Translations under genes and position numbers: made by a program
Assembly (NCBI GenBank): GCA_902489445.1
Contig: CABTZX010000010.1
Span: forward strand, 1-48,083
Origin: an uncultured Bacteroidales bacterium
Lineage (GTDB): Bacteria; Bacteroidota; Bacteroidia; Bacteroidales; Porphyromonadaceae
DNA: 48,083 nt
Reading direction: 5' to 3'
Notes under the pieces: model-generated
What the model was told of the DNA's origin: nothing
Seen by the model: the letters and a program-made list of their open reading frames with translations, nothing else
The model's database searches: none
Part shown: piece after piece, positions 25,384 to 35,666 of the stretch
Position numbering within the stretch: position 1 is the first letter of the stretch
Layout of the letters: each line of letters starts with the position of its first letter

Positions 25384-25977
25384 CTATCTACCGCTACGAA
25401 TGAGGTTTAGAAATTCTTCGCGAGTACGAGCTTCTTCAAAGGCACCGGTGAAGTCGCTTGTTGTGGTAAGCGAGTTTTGCTTTTCCACTCCACGCATTTG
25501 CATACACATATGCTCCGCCTCAATTACCACGATTACGCCCAGTGGGTTAAGGGTATCCTGGATGCATTGTTTGATTTGTGTGGTTAAACGCTCCTGAACC
25601 TGAAGCCTTCGTGCATAAACCTCCACAACGCGAGCTATTTTGCTAAGTCCGGTTATGTATTTGTTGGGGATGTAACCCACGTGAGCTTTGCCGAAAAAGG
25701 GCAACATGTGGTGCTCGCAAAGGGAGAAGAAATCGATGTCACGCACGATAACCATCTGCCGATAATCCTCGCGAAAGGTTGCTCCGCGAAGAATTTCAAC
25801 GGGATCTTCGTCATAACCTTTGGTAAGGAAACGAAGAGACTTGGCTACACGTTCGGGCGTTTTGAGGAGGCCTTCGCGATTGGGATCTTCACCGAGTAGC
25901 TCAATAACGCGTCTTTGCAGGGCGCAGAACTCGTCAAAATCCTTATCTGAGTCGTTGTTTTTGGGGTTTAAAGCCAT
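25384..25977 (-). CDS. folE: GTP cyclohydrolase I
   Basis: A 197-residue enzyme that converts GTP to dihydroneopterin triphosphate, the first step of folate synthesis. Signature parts are DPNREGLLKTPERVAKS (31-47), CEHHMLPF with zinc ligands Cys87 and His90, and the third ligand Cys158 in HMCMQMRGV. Length is normal. It lies 15 bases after the SPOR-domain gene. Confidence 0.96.
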   Translation of the reverse strand: MALNPKNNDSDKDFDEFCALQRRVIELLGEDPNREGLLKTPERVAKSLRFLTKGYDEDPVEILRGATFREDYRQMVIVRDIDFFSLCEHHMLPFFGKAHVGYIPNKYITGLSKIARVVEVYARRLQVQERLTTQIKQCIQDTLNPLGVIVVIEAEHMCMQMRGVEKQNSLTTTSDFTGAFEEARTREEFLNLIRSGR

Positions 25978-25992
25978 AGGAAAGTGTTAAGC

Positions 25993-26505
25993 TTAGTGGA
26001 TACGTCTGATTTTATCACGGACAATATATATTTCGGAAGCGAAGGACGGCAGTTGTTGCTTCAGTGTGAGCATAGCTTTTCGTGCTTCGTTTATGGAAGT
26101 GTAATCGCCTACGAGGAGTCTCCAGAAGGGGGCTTTATAGGTTAAATAGCACATTGTTCCTGGCAAAGCGCTGTTCACCAAACGGGTGCGCCGATAGGCT
26201 TCCTGCTTACTGGTAGGCAAATTGCCGTTAAATACCTGTATCCGGAAGCCTTGGCTTATCACGATTTGGGAGGGATTTTCCAAAGCATTGAAGTGAATTT
26301 GGGATACGGAACCTACTCTTTTACGGAGCGCTTCGGGCTGCTGTATGGTTACATCGCCTTCACCATCGCGTTGAGAAGCAAGCGCTTCAAAGATATCGCG
26401 AGGTACCGTGGAGTAAGCTCCCCCATTATTCTGCTGTGCTTGAGCGGTGAAAAATCCCCCCAAAACGAGCGCGCAAATAAATAAATTGCGAACGCGGTTC
26501 ATCAT
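25993..26505 (-). CDS. SPOR-domain protein (exported)
   Basis: A 170-residue protein with an N-terminal signal peptide (MMNRVRNLFICALVLGGFF, cleavage probably after AQA) and a C-terminal SPOR-like domain (about 95-165) starting GFRIQVFNGN and including PFWRLLVGDYTS. SPOR domains bind denuded peptidoglycan at division sites. The ATG at 26505 overlaps the tpiA stop codon (TAATG); the next ATG at 26502 is equally possible. Fits a periplasmic cell-wall protein. Confidence 0.85.
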   Translation of the reverse strand: MMNRVRNLFICALVLGGFFTAQAQQNNGGAYSTVPRDIFEALASQRDGEGDVTIQQPEALRKRVGSVSQIHFNALENPSQIVISQGFRIQVFNGNLPTSKQEAYRRTRLVNSALPGTMCYLTYKAPFWRLLVGDYTSINEARKAMLTLKQQLPSFASEIYIVRDKIRRIH

Positions 26506-27284
26506 TATTTGTTTGATTCGGATAGGTTGTCCCATGCCTCTATAATCGGCATAAACTTTTCGACTGAAAGAGAGGCTCCTCCAATTAGTCCGCCATCTAC
26601 ATCAGGTTGCTTAAAAAGGGAAACCGCGTTGGACGCATTACAGCTACCTCCGTAAAGAATGGATGTTTCCTCAGCAAGATCTTTACCAAACTTTTCAGCA
26701 ATGCAACGGCGAATGTGGGCGTGCATTTCCTCAGCGATTTCGGGTGTTGCCGTTTTACCGGTGCCAATAGCCCAAACAGGTTCGTAAGCAATAATAAGTT
26801 TGGCAAAATCCTCCTTATTCAGAGTAAAGGGGGCTTCTTCCAGCTGACGGCGAACCACGTCGAAGTGTTGACCGGATTCTCGTTCAGCAAGTTGCTCTCC
26901 AACGCAGAAGATGGGGTTCAATCCTGACTCCAAAGCACGATGTATTTTTTCAAGCAGAACGGAGCTACATTCCCCATAATAAGCTCTTCTTTCGGAATGC
27001 CCCACAAGTACATAAGAAACATTCGTAGAAGCCAGCATTTCAGCCGATACTTCACCGGTAAACGCTCCGTTCTTTTCCTTTGCTACATTTTGAGCTGCAA
27101 GGCAAATATCCGTACCGCGGATCAATTCAGCTGCGCCGGAAAGATGAATGTAAGGGGGCGCAATGATAACTTTACCATTCGGCTTTTTTGTTGCGAGCGC
27201 TTTCTTTAAATCAGCGATTAAGCTAAGGCCTTCGTTGAGGTCCTTATTCATTTTCCAATTTGCGGCAACGATTTTTTGTCTCAT
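26505..27284 (-). CDS. tpiA: Triosephosphate isomerase
   Basis: A 259-residue TIM-barrel enzyme interconverting dihydroxyacetone phosphate and glyceraldehyde 3-phosphate. Catalytic residues are visible: Lys11 in NWKMNK, His96 in VGHSERR and Glu168 in AYEPVWAIGTGK. Length is typical. It sits 36 bases after the DoxX gene and overlaps the SPOR gene by one base. Confidence 0.97.
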   Translation of the reverse strand: MRQKIVAANWKMNKDLNEGLSLIADLKKALATKKPNGKVIIAPPYIHLSGAAELIRGTDICLAAQNVAKEKNGAFTGEVSAEMLASTNVSYVLVGHSERRAYYGECSSVLLEKIHRALESGLNPIFCVGEQLAERESGQHFDVVRRQLEEAPFTLNKEDFAKLIIAYEPVWAIGTGKTATPEIAEEMHAHIRRCIAEKFGKDLAEETSILYGGSCNASNAVSLFKQPDVDGGLIGGASLSVEKFMPIIEAWDNLSESNK

Positions 27285-27320
27285 AGTCTTTATTTGTTGT
27301 TAGTTGATGATTATTTCGTA

Positions 27321-28568
27321 CTAAGCATTCCTTCGTGGTAGTAAAAATGCGAGCAAAACGCACAGAACCCAAATGAGTAGAGGGGCGAGAGCAACCAAAG
27401 CGCGCAACGTAATATTCCTATTCTCCGAAAAGGAACGATCAATAAAACGATCCAATGAGGTGTTGCTTGTGGGGATTGCAAATGCAGATTCCTTACTGCG
27501 AATAACACCATTTTCCACGAACATAAGGCCCGGATTGCTCCGAATAATAGTCTTAACGGTAGTGGCGTCCAATAAAATGTTATTATACTTGGCAGCTGTT
27601 GCATTGCGCCAACGCTCCACATTAGTAGGATCGCTTCCCGAAACAGCGAAAACCAATATACCTTTTGCGGAAGCTGTTTCGTAAAGACGATTGATTCTGC
27701 CCGCCACGGAATGATTTGCATCGTGCCAATTTGGGCTTAGAATCCATATCATAGGTCCGGAATTGTGTAGGATTAGGTCGGTAACTTCCCTACCTTCGCT
27801 GAAAAGAGCAAAGTCCGCTACGGGAGGTCTATAGCCTTTACGTACTAACTGTTCGTGCCGTTCCACGTAATTCCAGGAATCATCGGGTAAACTATCCATC
27901 AGAAAAGTTTGTTTGACACCATTCTTTTCGTAGATAAAGGCATACTCATATTCATCTTGTGGAGCCCCATCGGGAACAAGCACAAGATCCTGAAGAGAGG
28001 CACCTACCTTGAAGGGACGAAAATCCATTATAGGCAGGTAACGTAAGTTGCGGTAGTTAAAGAATAAAATACCGCCCAAAGCTAAAGCTACCATCACTAA
28101 TGTGCTTCTCTTTGAACGGAAAAGCGGTTTAATTCGGTGCTTATAACAGAAAAAGATTATTGCTGAGAGAAGCAAGGGAACATTCTTGGCAAACGTCTGC
28201 CAATTAGTCAAATGAAGTGCATCCCCAAAACAACCGCAGTCAGCAATTGGGTTAAACAGCGCAAGATAAAGGGATATTAGGGTCATAATTCCCATAAAAA
28301 GCAACGCAAGCCACGCGGTAAGCTTGCGCCAAACGCCCATAAGAAGGAGAGCCCCAAGCGTAAATTCAAAGGAATTGAGTAGCAGTGATAGGGTAGTGGC
28401 GTAAGGGCGTAGGCCCGATAATCCAAACGTGCGGAGGTATTCTTCCATTTTGAGGCCTCCGCCTACCGGATCAATACCTTTCGCCATACCGGAGAAAAGC
28501 AACGTCAGTGCCAGCAATAGGCGGGCAATGGTAACTATGATTAAGCTAATTCTCTCCTTCTTGTACAT
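27321..28568 (-). CDS. DoxX/MauE-like membrane protein (BT_3928-like)
   Basis: A 415-residue membrane protein with about four helices in the first 150 residues of the DoxX/MauE type (RLLLALTLLFSGMAKGIDP), a further helix near 155-170, a soluble region (about 170-370) and a final helix before a basic tail. Part of the soluble region (MIWILSPNWHDANHSVAGRI) resembles a thioredoxin fold but has no CxxC, so it is unlikely to be a dithiol oxidoreductase. Bacteroidota often carry this gene next to the DUF1599 gene and tpiA. It overlaps the upstream gene by 23 bases. Function unknown. Confidence 0.82.
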   Translation of the reverse strand: MYKKERISLIIVTIARLLLALTLLFSGMAKGIDPVGGGLKMEEYLRTFGLSGLRPYATTLSLLLNSFEFTLGALLLMGVWRKLTAWLALLFMGIMTLISLYLALFNPIADCGCFGDALHLTNWQTFAKNVPLLLSAIIFFCYKHRIKPLFRSKRSTLVMVALALGGILFFNYRNLRYLPIMDFRPFKVGASLQDLVLVPDGAPQDEYEYAFIYEKNGVKQTFLMDSLPDDSWNYVERHEQLVRKGYRPPVADFALFSEGREVTDLILHNSGPMIWILSPNWHDANHSVAGRINRLYETASAKGILVFAVSGSDPTNVERWRNATAAKYNNILLDATTVKTIIRSNPGLMFVENGVIRSKESAFAIPTSNTSLDRFIDRSFSENRNITLRALVALAPLLIWVLCVLLAFLLPRRNA

Positions 28569-29109
28569 CTTTTTCTTCGGACAATCGGATTAAGGCGAAT
28601 AGAGCGTAATTTACAATATCCTGATAGTTTGCTTTGATTCCCTCCGATACAATTGTTTTACCACCATTGTTTTCAATGGTTTTCGTCCTCATGATTTTCT
28701 GAAGAATGATATCAGTAAAGGAACCTATACGCATCGTTCGCCACGCTTCGCCGTAGTCGTGATTTTTGCGTTGCATAAGTTCGCGCGTTTCCTCTGCAGC
28801 TTTGTCGTATTTCTGTAATGCTGTTCTGGCGTCCATATCAGCATTATCGGCAAAACCCTCCGAAATTTGAATAATACCCATAAGCGCGTAGTTGACTAAA
28901 GCGATAAAGCCGTCTTCAATACTTTCGTTAACCTGCGCCTTGTCAGCTACTTCTACAGTACGAATACGAAGTGCCTTTATGTAGAGCTGATCCGTTAATG
29001 ACGGCGAACGAAGCACACGCCACGAAGTACCGTAATCAAGGGTTTTGTCCTTAAAAAGTGCTCTGCAGCGAGCCATTATGGTATCGTATTGTCGGTCGGT
29101 TGCGTTCAT
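28546..29109 (-). CDS. DUF1599 (Nmad1-like) protein
   Basis: A 187-residue protein with two copies of the same domain: KDKTLDYGTSWRVLRSPSLTDQ (split here for clarity at about 17-38) and RKNHDYGEAWRTMRIGSFTD (about 113-132) are clearly paralogous, each followed by a KxxRxxTxE helix (ALRIRTVE, IMRTKTIE). The family is annotated as DUF1599, nucleotide-modification-associated. Its role here is unknown. It overlaps lon by four bases (ATGA) and the DoxX gene by 23. Confidence 0.85.
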   Translation of the reverse strand: MNATDRQYDTIMARCRALFKDKTLDYGTSWRVLRSPSLTDQLYIKALRIRTVEVADKAQVNESIEDGFIALVNYALMGIIQISEGFADNADMDARTALQKYDKAAEETRELMQRKNHDYGEAWRTMRIGSFTDIILQKIMRTKTIENNGGKTIVSEGIKANYQDIVNYALFALIRLSEEKDVQEGEN

Positions 29110-31616
29110 GGCTCTTTTTCTTCCTTCGTTTTCGGTTCTAACGCTATATCAAGCACTTCGCGAATATCCTTTACATAGTGAAAGGAAACGCCTCCGAGGT
29201 ATTTTTGATCGATTTGAGAGATATCCTTTTCGTTCTCTTTTGAAAGGATAATATGCTCAATACCGGCACGTTTAGCCGCTAAGATTTTCTCCTTTATACC
29301 GCCTACAGGAAGCACTTTGCCGCGCAAAGTCATTTCACCGGTCATAGCGAAGCGTGGGCGAAGCCGACGTTTTGCAAATGCAGAAACAAGCGAAGTTGTC
29401 ATAGTGATACCTGCCGAAGGACCATCCTTGGGGACGGCTCCTTCAGGTACATGCAAATGGACTTCACTATCTTTGAATGCATCCCGCTGAATCCCCAATT
29501 CTTCCGCGTGACTACGTATGTAATCGAAAGCAATGGAAGCCGATTCTTTCATTACGTTTCCTAAGTTACCGGTAAGAATCAGATTGCCTTCTTTACCCGG
29601 ATGAATACTGGTTTCGATTAAAAGTATCTCACCGCCAACGCTTGTCCAAGCCAATCCGGTAACCACTCCGTAGTATTCGTTTCCTTCATAAGAATCGCGA
29701 GAAAATGGAGGTGGTCCTAATAGCTCTTTCACCAATTTCTGGGTCAGTGCGCGAGGCTTAGTTTCTTTTTCATCTGCAATGGTGCGTGCTCGTTTGCGAC
29801 AGATTGCGGCGATTTGCTTCTCTAAGTTACGAACTCCGCTCTCACGTGTGTAGCCATCAATCAAAAGTTCCAATACGGGACGCGAAAACTTCAAATCCTT
29901 AGGTTTCAAGCCATGTTCTTCCAGTTGATGTGGAATAAGGTGGCGAAGAGCAATTTCTTGCTTCTCTTCATCAATATAGCCCGTCAGCTGGACTAATTCC
30001 ATACGATCCAAAAGAGGTCTTGAAACAGTGGAAAGCGTATTGGCGGTAGCAATGAAAAGCACCTTGCTAAGGTCAAAATCGATATCTATGTAATTATCGT
30101 GGAAGGCAATGTTTTGCTCCGGATCCAGCACCTCCAGCAAGGCGTTGCTCGGATCACCCTTGTAATCGCGGTCAATTTTGTCGATTTCGTCCAATACAAT
30201 AACCGGATTTGAGGAACCGCATTTTTTGATGCTTTGGATGATACGGCCCGGCATGGCACCGATGTACGTGCGCCGATGTCCGCGTATTTCGCCTTCATCA
30301 TTTACGCCTCCCAAGGAAATACGAATATACTTTCGCCCTAAAGCTTTGGCAATACTTCTGCCGAGTGATGTTTTCCCCACTCCCGGAGGTCCCCAAAGGC
30401 AAAGAATGGGCGATTTCATATCATTACGCAGTTTAAGTACCGCAAGGTGCTCTATGATACGCTCCTTTATCTTTTCCAGCCCATAGTGATCCTTATCTAA
30501 CTGAGCTTGGGCTCCCTTTAGATCGTATTCATCGTTTGTATATACGCCCCAAGGCAGTTCCAACAATGTTTCCAAATACTGGTATTGTGTTGCATAATCA
30601 GGGCTTTGTGGATACATATGCTTAAGTTTGCGTAATTCCTTCGCAAAGGAATTCGCTACACTTTCGCTCCACTTTTTCGTTTGGGCTCGTTCCTCTAACT
30701 CCTTGATTTCAACTCCGTTTTCGTCACTGTCACCCAATTCCTTGCGTATTTGCTGCAATTGTTGGGTTAGGATGTACTCACGGTTCTTTTTGTCCAATTC
30801 AACCTTAGTTTTGGAACGAATGCTATTCTTCAGATCTTGTATCTCATTCGCCTCTTGTAGGTAGGACATTAACGCGGAGGCACGCTTCTTTATCGCCGTA
30901 ATTTGCAGTAGCTCTTGCTTGATAGACTGCCGCAGGGCAAGTACAGAAGCGGAAAAGTTGACAATGTGAATCGGATCATTGCTCTTGCGAAGCGTATCCA
31001 CCATCATTTCCGGCATTTCGTCAAACATCTTGCCAATAAGGTCCAATGTAAGATCTTTTACCGTGTCAATGAGTGCAGAGAACTCTTTATCCCGTTTGTT
31101 GCGGGGGAGCGTTTCGGGCTTGAGATCCACTTTAGTACGTAGGTAACCGGAACGCCTGTAGACACTACGCAAACTGACTAACTGCTCTGTGACCACAATG
31201 ATCCCGCTATCCTCTTCATCCGAAGTCTCTTCGTTAGGCATAAAGCTGATCTGTTTGGCAATGTGGCAAAGCACCCCTACCGGGTATATATCTTTTTCAC
31301 TCAGCTCTTCCGCTGCATCCTCAGCAACCCCTGCAAACACTGCATAGGAACCGGATATATCATGTTCGTTATTGCGCTTCCCGAACCATTGCTTTAAGTC
31401 TTCTTCGGATATAGCAAGTGCATATGCCTGACGGGTGAACAGAACATTATGACGTAACGGTATCAGTGGGTATTCGCGCTCGGAGCTATGAGCCAAAGCA
31501 CTCCCTTCATCCTTTCCTTCTATCTGTAGTATGGGAAGCGGAATAGGGGAGATAACACGCGTGTCATCGGCTGTAGCGGGTTCAATGCTCCAAGGGTTCT
31601 GAGGGGTCTCTTTCAT
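29106..31616 (-). CDS. lon: Endopeptidase La (Lon protease)
   Basis: An 836-residue ATP-dependent serine protease that degrades damaged and regulatory proteins in the cytoplasm. It has the N-terminal LON substrate domain, a coiled region, an AAA+ module with Walker A GPPGVGKT (409-416) and Walker B VIVLDEIDK, and a C-terminal protease domain with Ser734 in PKDGPSAGIT and the catalytic lysine within GGIKEK (about 772-777). Full length with a slightly extended N-terminus. Upstream, 132 bases separate it from the M48 gene. Confidence 0.96.
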   Translation of the reverse strand: MKETPQNPWSIEPATADDTRVISPIPLPILQIEGKDEGSALAHSSEREYPLIPLRHNVLFTRQAYALAISEEDLKQWFGKRNNEHDISGSYAVFAGVAEDAAEELSEKDIYPVGVLCHIAKQISFMPNEETSDEEDSGIIVVTEQLVSLRSVYRRSGYLRTKVDLKPETLPRNKRDKEFSALIDTVKDLTLDLIGKMFDEMPEMMVDTLRKSNDPIHIVNFSASVLALRQSIKQELLQITAIKKRASALMSYLQEANEIQDLKNSIRSKTKVELDKKNREYILTQQLQQIRKELGDSDENGVEIKELEERAQTKKWSESVANSFAKELRKLKHMYPQSPDYATQYQYLETLLELPWGVYTNDEYDLKGAQAQLDKDHYGLEKIKERIIEHLAVLKLRNDMKSPILCLWGPPGVGKTSLGRSIAKALGRKYIRISLGGVNDEGEIRGHRRTYIGAMPGRIIQSIKKCGSSNPVIVLDEIDKIDRDYKGDPSNALLEVLDPEQNIAFHDNYIDIDFDLSKVLFIATANTLSTVSRPLLDRMELVQLTGYIDEEKQEIALRHLIPHQLEEHGLKPKDLKFSRPVLELLIDGYTRESGVRNLEKQIAAICRKRARTIADEKETKPRALTQKLVKELLGPPPFSRDSYEGNEYYGVVTGLAWTSVGGEILLIETSIHPGKEGNLILTGNLGNVMKESASIAFDYIRSHAEELGIQRDAFKDSEVHLHVPEGAVPKDGPSAGITMTTSLVSAFAKRRLRPRFAMTGEMTLRGKVLPVGGIKEKILAAKRAGIEHIILSKENEKDISQIDQKYLGGVSFHYVKDIREVLDIALEPKTKEEKEP

Positions 31617-31687
31617 TCTCTTTCTTTATCGCTTTCGGAGAGTAGTTTGCTGTATTTACCTAATTGCTTTTTTGTATCAAATTCATC

Positions 31688-31710
31688 GTGCCGATTGGTA
31701 TCCTCGGCAC
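31688..31710. other. Perfect 7-bp hairpin between the M48 gene and lon
   Basis: GTGCCGA (31688-31694) and TCGGCAC (31704-31710) form a perfect stem with a 9-nt loop in the 132-base gap upstream of lon. No T-run follows on the minus strand. It could be a weak terminator or a leader structure for lon. Confidence 0.4.
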
Positions 31711-31748
31711 CGCAACTTTGTAGTAAACATCCGTAAGTAGCAAATTGT

Positions 31749-32576
31749 TCATTTGCGCTTATTGATTTCTTCCCGGTAAAGAGCTTCTGCCTCCGGTAGA
31801 GCCTTGCGGATGGCTTTAATTCGGTTTTGTTCGCTGGGATGGGTACTGAGGAATTCAGGAGTGCGATTTCCTTCGGATGCTTTACTCATCTTTTCCCAAA
31901 ATGTTATAGCATCCGCCGGATTATAGCCTGCAAGAGCCATAAATGTTAGTCCGATTATATCAGCTTCTTCCTCGTGCTTACGGCTGTAGGGAAGAGAAAC
32001 GGCAAGTTGCGATCCCAACCCGTATGCTTGGCTGATAACGGTCTGCATAATGCCACTTTCTCCACTAACAACAATGCCGATTGCCTGACCGCCCATTTGA
32101 CGTAGAATCTCGTGACTGAGCCGCTCGCTGCTGTGACGTGCCACCGCATGGCTCACTTCGTGCGAAATAACGGTTGCCAGCTCGGCATCTGTTTTACAAA
32201 GTGGAAGAATACCGGTAAAAACCACAATCTTACCGCCAGGCATACAAAACGCATTTATGCGTCTATCGGCTATGAGGTTAACTTCCCATTTCATTTTACT
32301 TGCCAATTCGGTTGCATTGTGTGCCCTTAGGTAGCGATCCGTCGCTTCGGCAATGTTATTGCATACCCTTTTTACACGATCTGTAGCCTTCTTATCTGTA
32401 CTTTTCGGCATTTGGGCTACAAATTGACCATACTGCAACGAGCTTTGTGCAATAATCTGTTCTTCCGGAACCAAACTGAGCTGCCTTCTGCCCGATACCG
32501 GCACAATACCGCATCCACTAAGGAATAGTACTGCAGTCAACGTCGGGATAACTGTTCTTAATACCTTGATTTTCAT
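31749..32576 (-). CDS. M48 family metallopeptidase lipoprotein
   Basis: A 275-residue zinc metallopeptidase of the M48C (BepA/LoiP/Oma1-like) type. A signal peptide ends in FLSGC with Cys22 as lipid-attachment site, so it is probably anchored in the outer or inner membrane facing the periplasm. HEVSH at 139-143 holds the two His ligands and catalytic Glu, and HEEEAD (201-206) supplies the third ligand region. Such enzymes act in outer-membrane protein quality control. The ATG at 32576 is chosen because it puts the signal peptide at the start; ATGs at 32609 and 32630 would add a charged tail and overlap rarA. Confidence 0.9.
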   Translation of the reverse strand: MKIKVLRTVIPTLTAVLFLSGCGIVPVSGRRQLSLVPEEQIIAQSSLQYGQFVAQMPKSTDKKATDRVKRVCNNIAEATDRYLRAHNATELASKMKWEVNLIADRRINAFCMPGGKIVVFTGILPLCKTDAELATVISHEVSHAVARHSSERLSHEILRQMGGQAIGIVVSGESGIMQTVISQAYGLGSQLAVSLPYSRKHEEEADIIGLTFMALAGYNPADAITFWEKMSKASEGNRTPEFLSTHPSEQNRIKAIRKALPEAEALYREEINKRK

Positions 32577-32583
32577 ATGAATC

Positions 32584-33894
<1,311 letters not shown>

Positions 33895-33923
33895 CCCTTC
33901 CTCACACTATCCGGTGCCTCCTA

Positions 33924-33931
33924 CAAAGATA
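33924..33931 (-). promoter_or_regulatory. Candidate -7 box for rarA
   Basis: On the minus strand TATCTTTG matches TAnnTTTG exactly, 29 bases before the rarA ATG, and a purine-rich AGGAGG lies in the leader. Array D is directly upstream. Confidence 0.55.
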
Positions 33932-33978
33932 GCGATTCTCTTTGGGTGCGAATCTCCTAAGCACGCACATTGCTCCCG

Positions 33979-34066
33979 AAACCTATATACCTTTCGCGAG
34001 GAACCTATATACCTTTCAACTGAAACTTATATACCTATTAGTTGAAACCTATATACCTATTTAATT
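33979..34066. repeat. 22-bp array D (4 units)
   Basis: Units begin at 33979, 34001, 34023 and 34045, each with TATATACCT in the same orientation and position as arrays A-C but with CC or CT in place of the leading GG, so the palindrome is less perfect. It fills the divergent region between rarA and the FKBP operon. A solitary GGTATATAC occurs further on near 34134. Confidence 0.93.
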
Positions 34067-34215
34067 GAGGTGTCAACGTCCTAACGAGTTCGTATGGACA
34101 ATGTTCGTTGCTCCGTATTTACTTGTGGCGATTTGGTATATACGTTTTGTTTCTCTTACGCTGATGCCTTACCAGGCGTTTATGGATGCGTAACACGCGT
34201 TATACATTAAATTGC

Positions 34216-34223
34216 TACTTTTG
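34216..34223 (+). promoter_or_regulatory. Candidate -7 box for the FKBP operon
   Basis: TACTTTTG, followed by CA, matches TAnnTTTG exactly, 49 bases before the first FKBP start codon. No matching -33 TTTG at standard spacing. Confidence 0.5.
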
Positions 34224-34271
34224 CAGCGGTTTTTATAGTACAATGAACGGGAAACGAACCCGAATATTTTT

Positions 34272-34868
34272 ATGACAGACAAAATTAGTTACGCCTTGGG
34301 GTTGAGCATCGCTAACAACTTCTTGGCAAGCGGAATTAAGAGCGTGGATGCAGATACGTTCGCCGAAGCGATGAAAGATGTGTTCTCGGGAAAACAACCT
34401 AAGCTCTCTTACGAAGAAGCTAAGGAGTTGATCGATACGTTCTTTACACGTATCCAGAACGAAGAAAAGGAACTTAACTTAGCGGCAGGGAAGGAATATG
34501 CCGAAATAATGAAGCACAAGAGTGGGGTAGTAACTCTACCCAGCGGTGTTCAATACGAAATACTCGAAAAAGGCGACGGACCGAAGCCCCAAAAGACTGA
34601 TACAGTTGAAGTGCATTATCACGGCACTCTGATCAATGGAACAGTATTTGATAGCTCGCGTGAGCGTGGAAAGCCCGCTACGTTCCCCGTTAGCGCGGTA
34701 ATCCCCGGCTGGACCGAAGTGCTCCAGCTAATGCCGGTGGGTTCCAAGTGGCGTGTAGTGATTCCATCCCATCTTGCTTATGGCGAACGCGGTGCCGGAA
34801 GCCTCATCAAACCTAATATGACGCTTGTCTTTGAGATCGAACTTTTGGGAATTGAAGAACATCAGTAA
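34272..34868 (+). CDS. FKBP-type peptidyl-prolyl isomerase (cytoplasmic)
   Basis: A 198-residue FKBP isomerase with a Mip-like helical N-terminal dimer region (1-75) and a C-terminal FKBP domain (about 85-195). The active-site set is complete: VHYHG, VFDSS, FPVSAVIPGW, HLAYGERG and VFEIELL. There is no signal peptide, so it should act in the cytoplasm on newly made or misfolded proteins. It is the first of three adjacent paralogues; the gap to the next is 13 bases. Confidence 0.92.
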   Translation: MTDKISYALGLSIANNFLASGIKSVDADTFAEAMKDVFSGKQPKLSYEEAKELIDTFFTRIQNEEKELNLAAGKEYAEIMKHKSGVVTLPSGVQYEILEKGDGPKPQKTDTVEVHYHGTLINGTVFDSSRERGKPATFPVSAVIPGWTEVLQLMPVGSKWRVVIPSHLAYGERGAGSLIKPNMTLVFEIELLGIEEHQ

Positions 34869-34881
34869 TCCCCTAACCGTT

Positions 34882-35640
34882 ATGAAGCGATTATTAAGTT
34901 CGGTAGTGCTTTTCGCCCTGATGGCGTTTCCTTTAGCCGCACAGGAAGCGACGGATTCGCTCCCGTCTCCGGAGGCGGTGTCCCGTGCGTTGGGCGTTTC
35001 TTTCGGTGAAGCTCTGAAGCAGAATGTAAAGCGCTTCCCTATGGGCGAAACAATCAAGATGGATTTGGTGCTACAGGGGCTTAATGCCTACGTAAACGGC
35101 ACTGATACCACGCTAATGCCCGAAGCCGCTAACGAAATGGTAATGCACTACTTCAAGGCAATGACCGAGCGGCAGAACGAACTTACCAAGGAGGAATCGC
35201 AAGCCTTTCTTAAAGAAAACGCCTCAAAGGAAGATGTTTACAGAACGGCGAGCGGCTTGCAGTACCAAATTCTCTCATTGGGCAAGGGACCCAAACCTAC
35301 TGTTGAGGACACCGTGGTGGTACATTACAAAGGAATGTTGGTGGATGGAACCGTATTCGACAGCTCTTATCAACGCGGTGAGCCTGCACGCTTCAGTCCC
35401 TTGCAGGTAATTCCCGGCTGGACCGAAGGGCTCTGCTTGCTGCCCGAAGGCAGTAAAGCGCGCTTAGTTATCCCCTATACACTCGCATACGGGGCACAAG
35501 GCGCCGGCAGAACTATTCCGCCTTACGCAACCCTAATATTTGATATCGAGCTTGTGCAGGTAATCAAGGGCAAACCGATACCCGCAGCAGAAAGCGCGCC
35601 GGTACAAGCACCCGAGCAACAAACTGACGAAAAAGAATAA
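34882..35640 (+). CDS. FKBP-type peptidyl-prolyl isomerase (periplasmic)
   Basis: A 252-residue FKBP isomerase. MKRLLSSVVLFALMAFPLAA is a signal peptide probably cut after AAA or AQE-proximal residues, so the protein is periplasmic. An N-terminal FKBP_N-like helical region precedes the FKBP domain with VHYKG, VFDSS, QVIPGW and TLAYGAQG. The C-terminal 25 residues or so are low-complexity and acidic/Gln-rich. The ATG at 34882 is chosen over 34825, which lies inside the preceding gene. Confidence 0.91.
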   Translation: MKRLLSSVVLFALMAFPLAAQEATDSLPSPEAVSRALGVSFGEALKQNVKRFPMGETIKMDLVLQGLNAYVNGTDTTLMPEAANEMVMHYFKAMTERQNELTKEESQAFLKENASKEDVYRTASGLQYQILSLGKGPKPTVEDTVVVHYKGMLVDGTVFDSSYQRGEPARFSPLQVIPGWTEGLCLLPEGSKARLVIPYTLAYGAQGAGRTIPPYATLIFDIELVQVIKGKPIPAAESAPVQAPEQQTDEKE

Positions 35641-35666
35641 TACAATCAGATAATACAGCAAAACTT

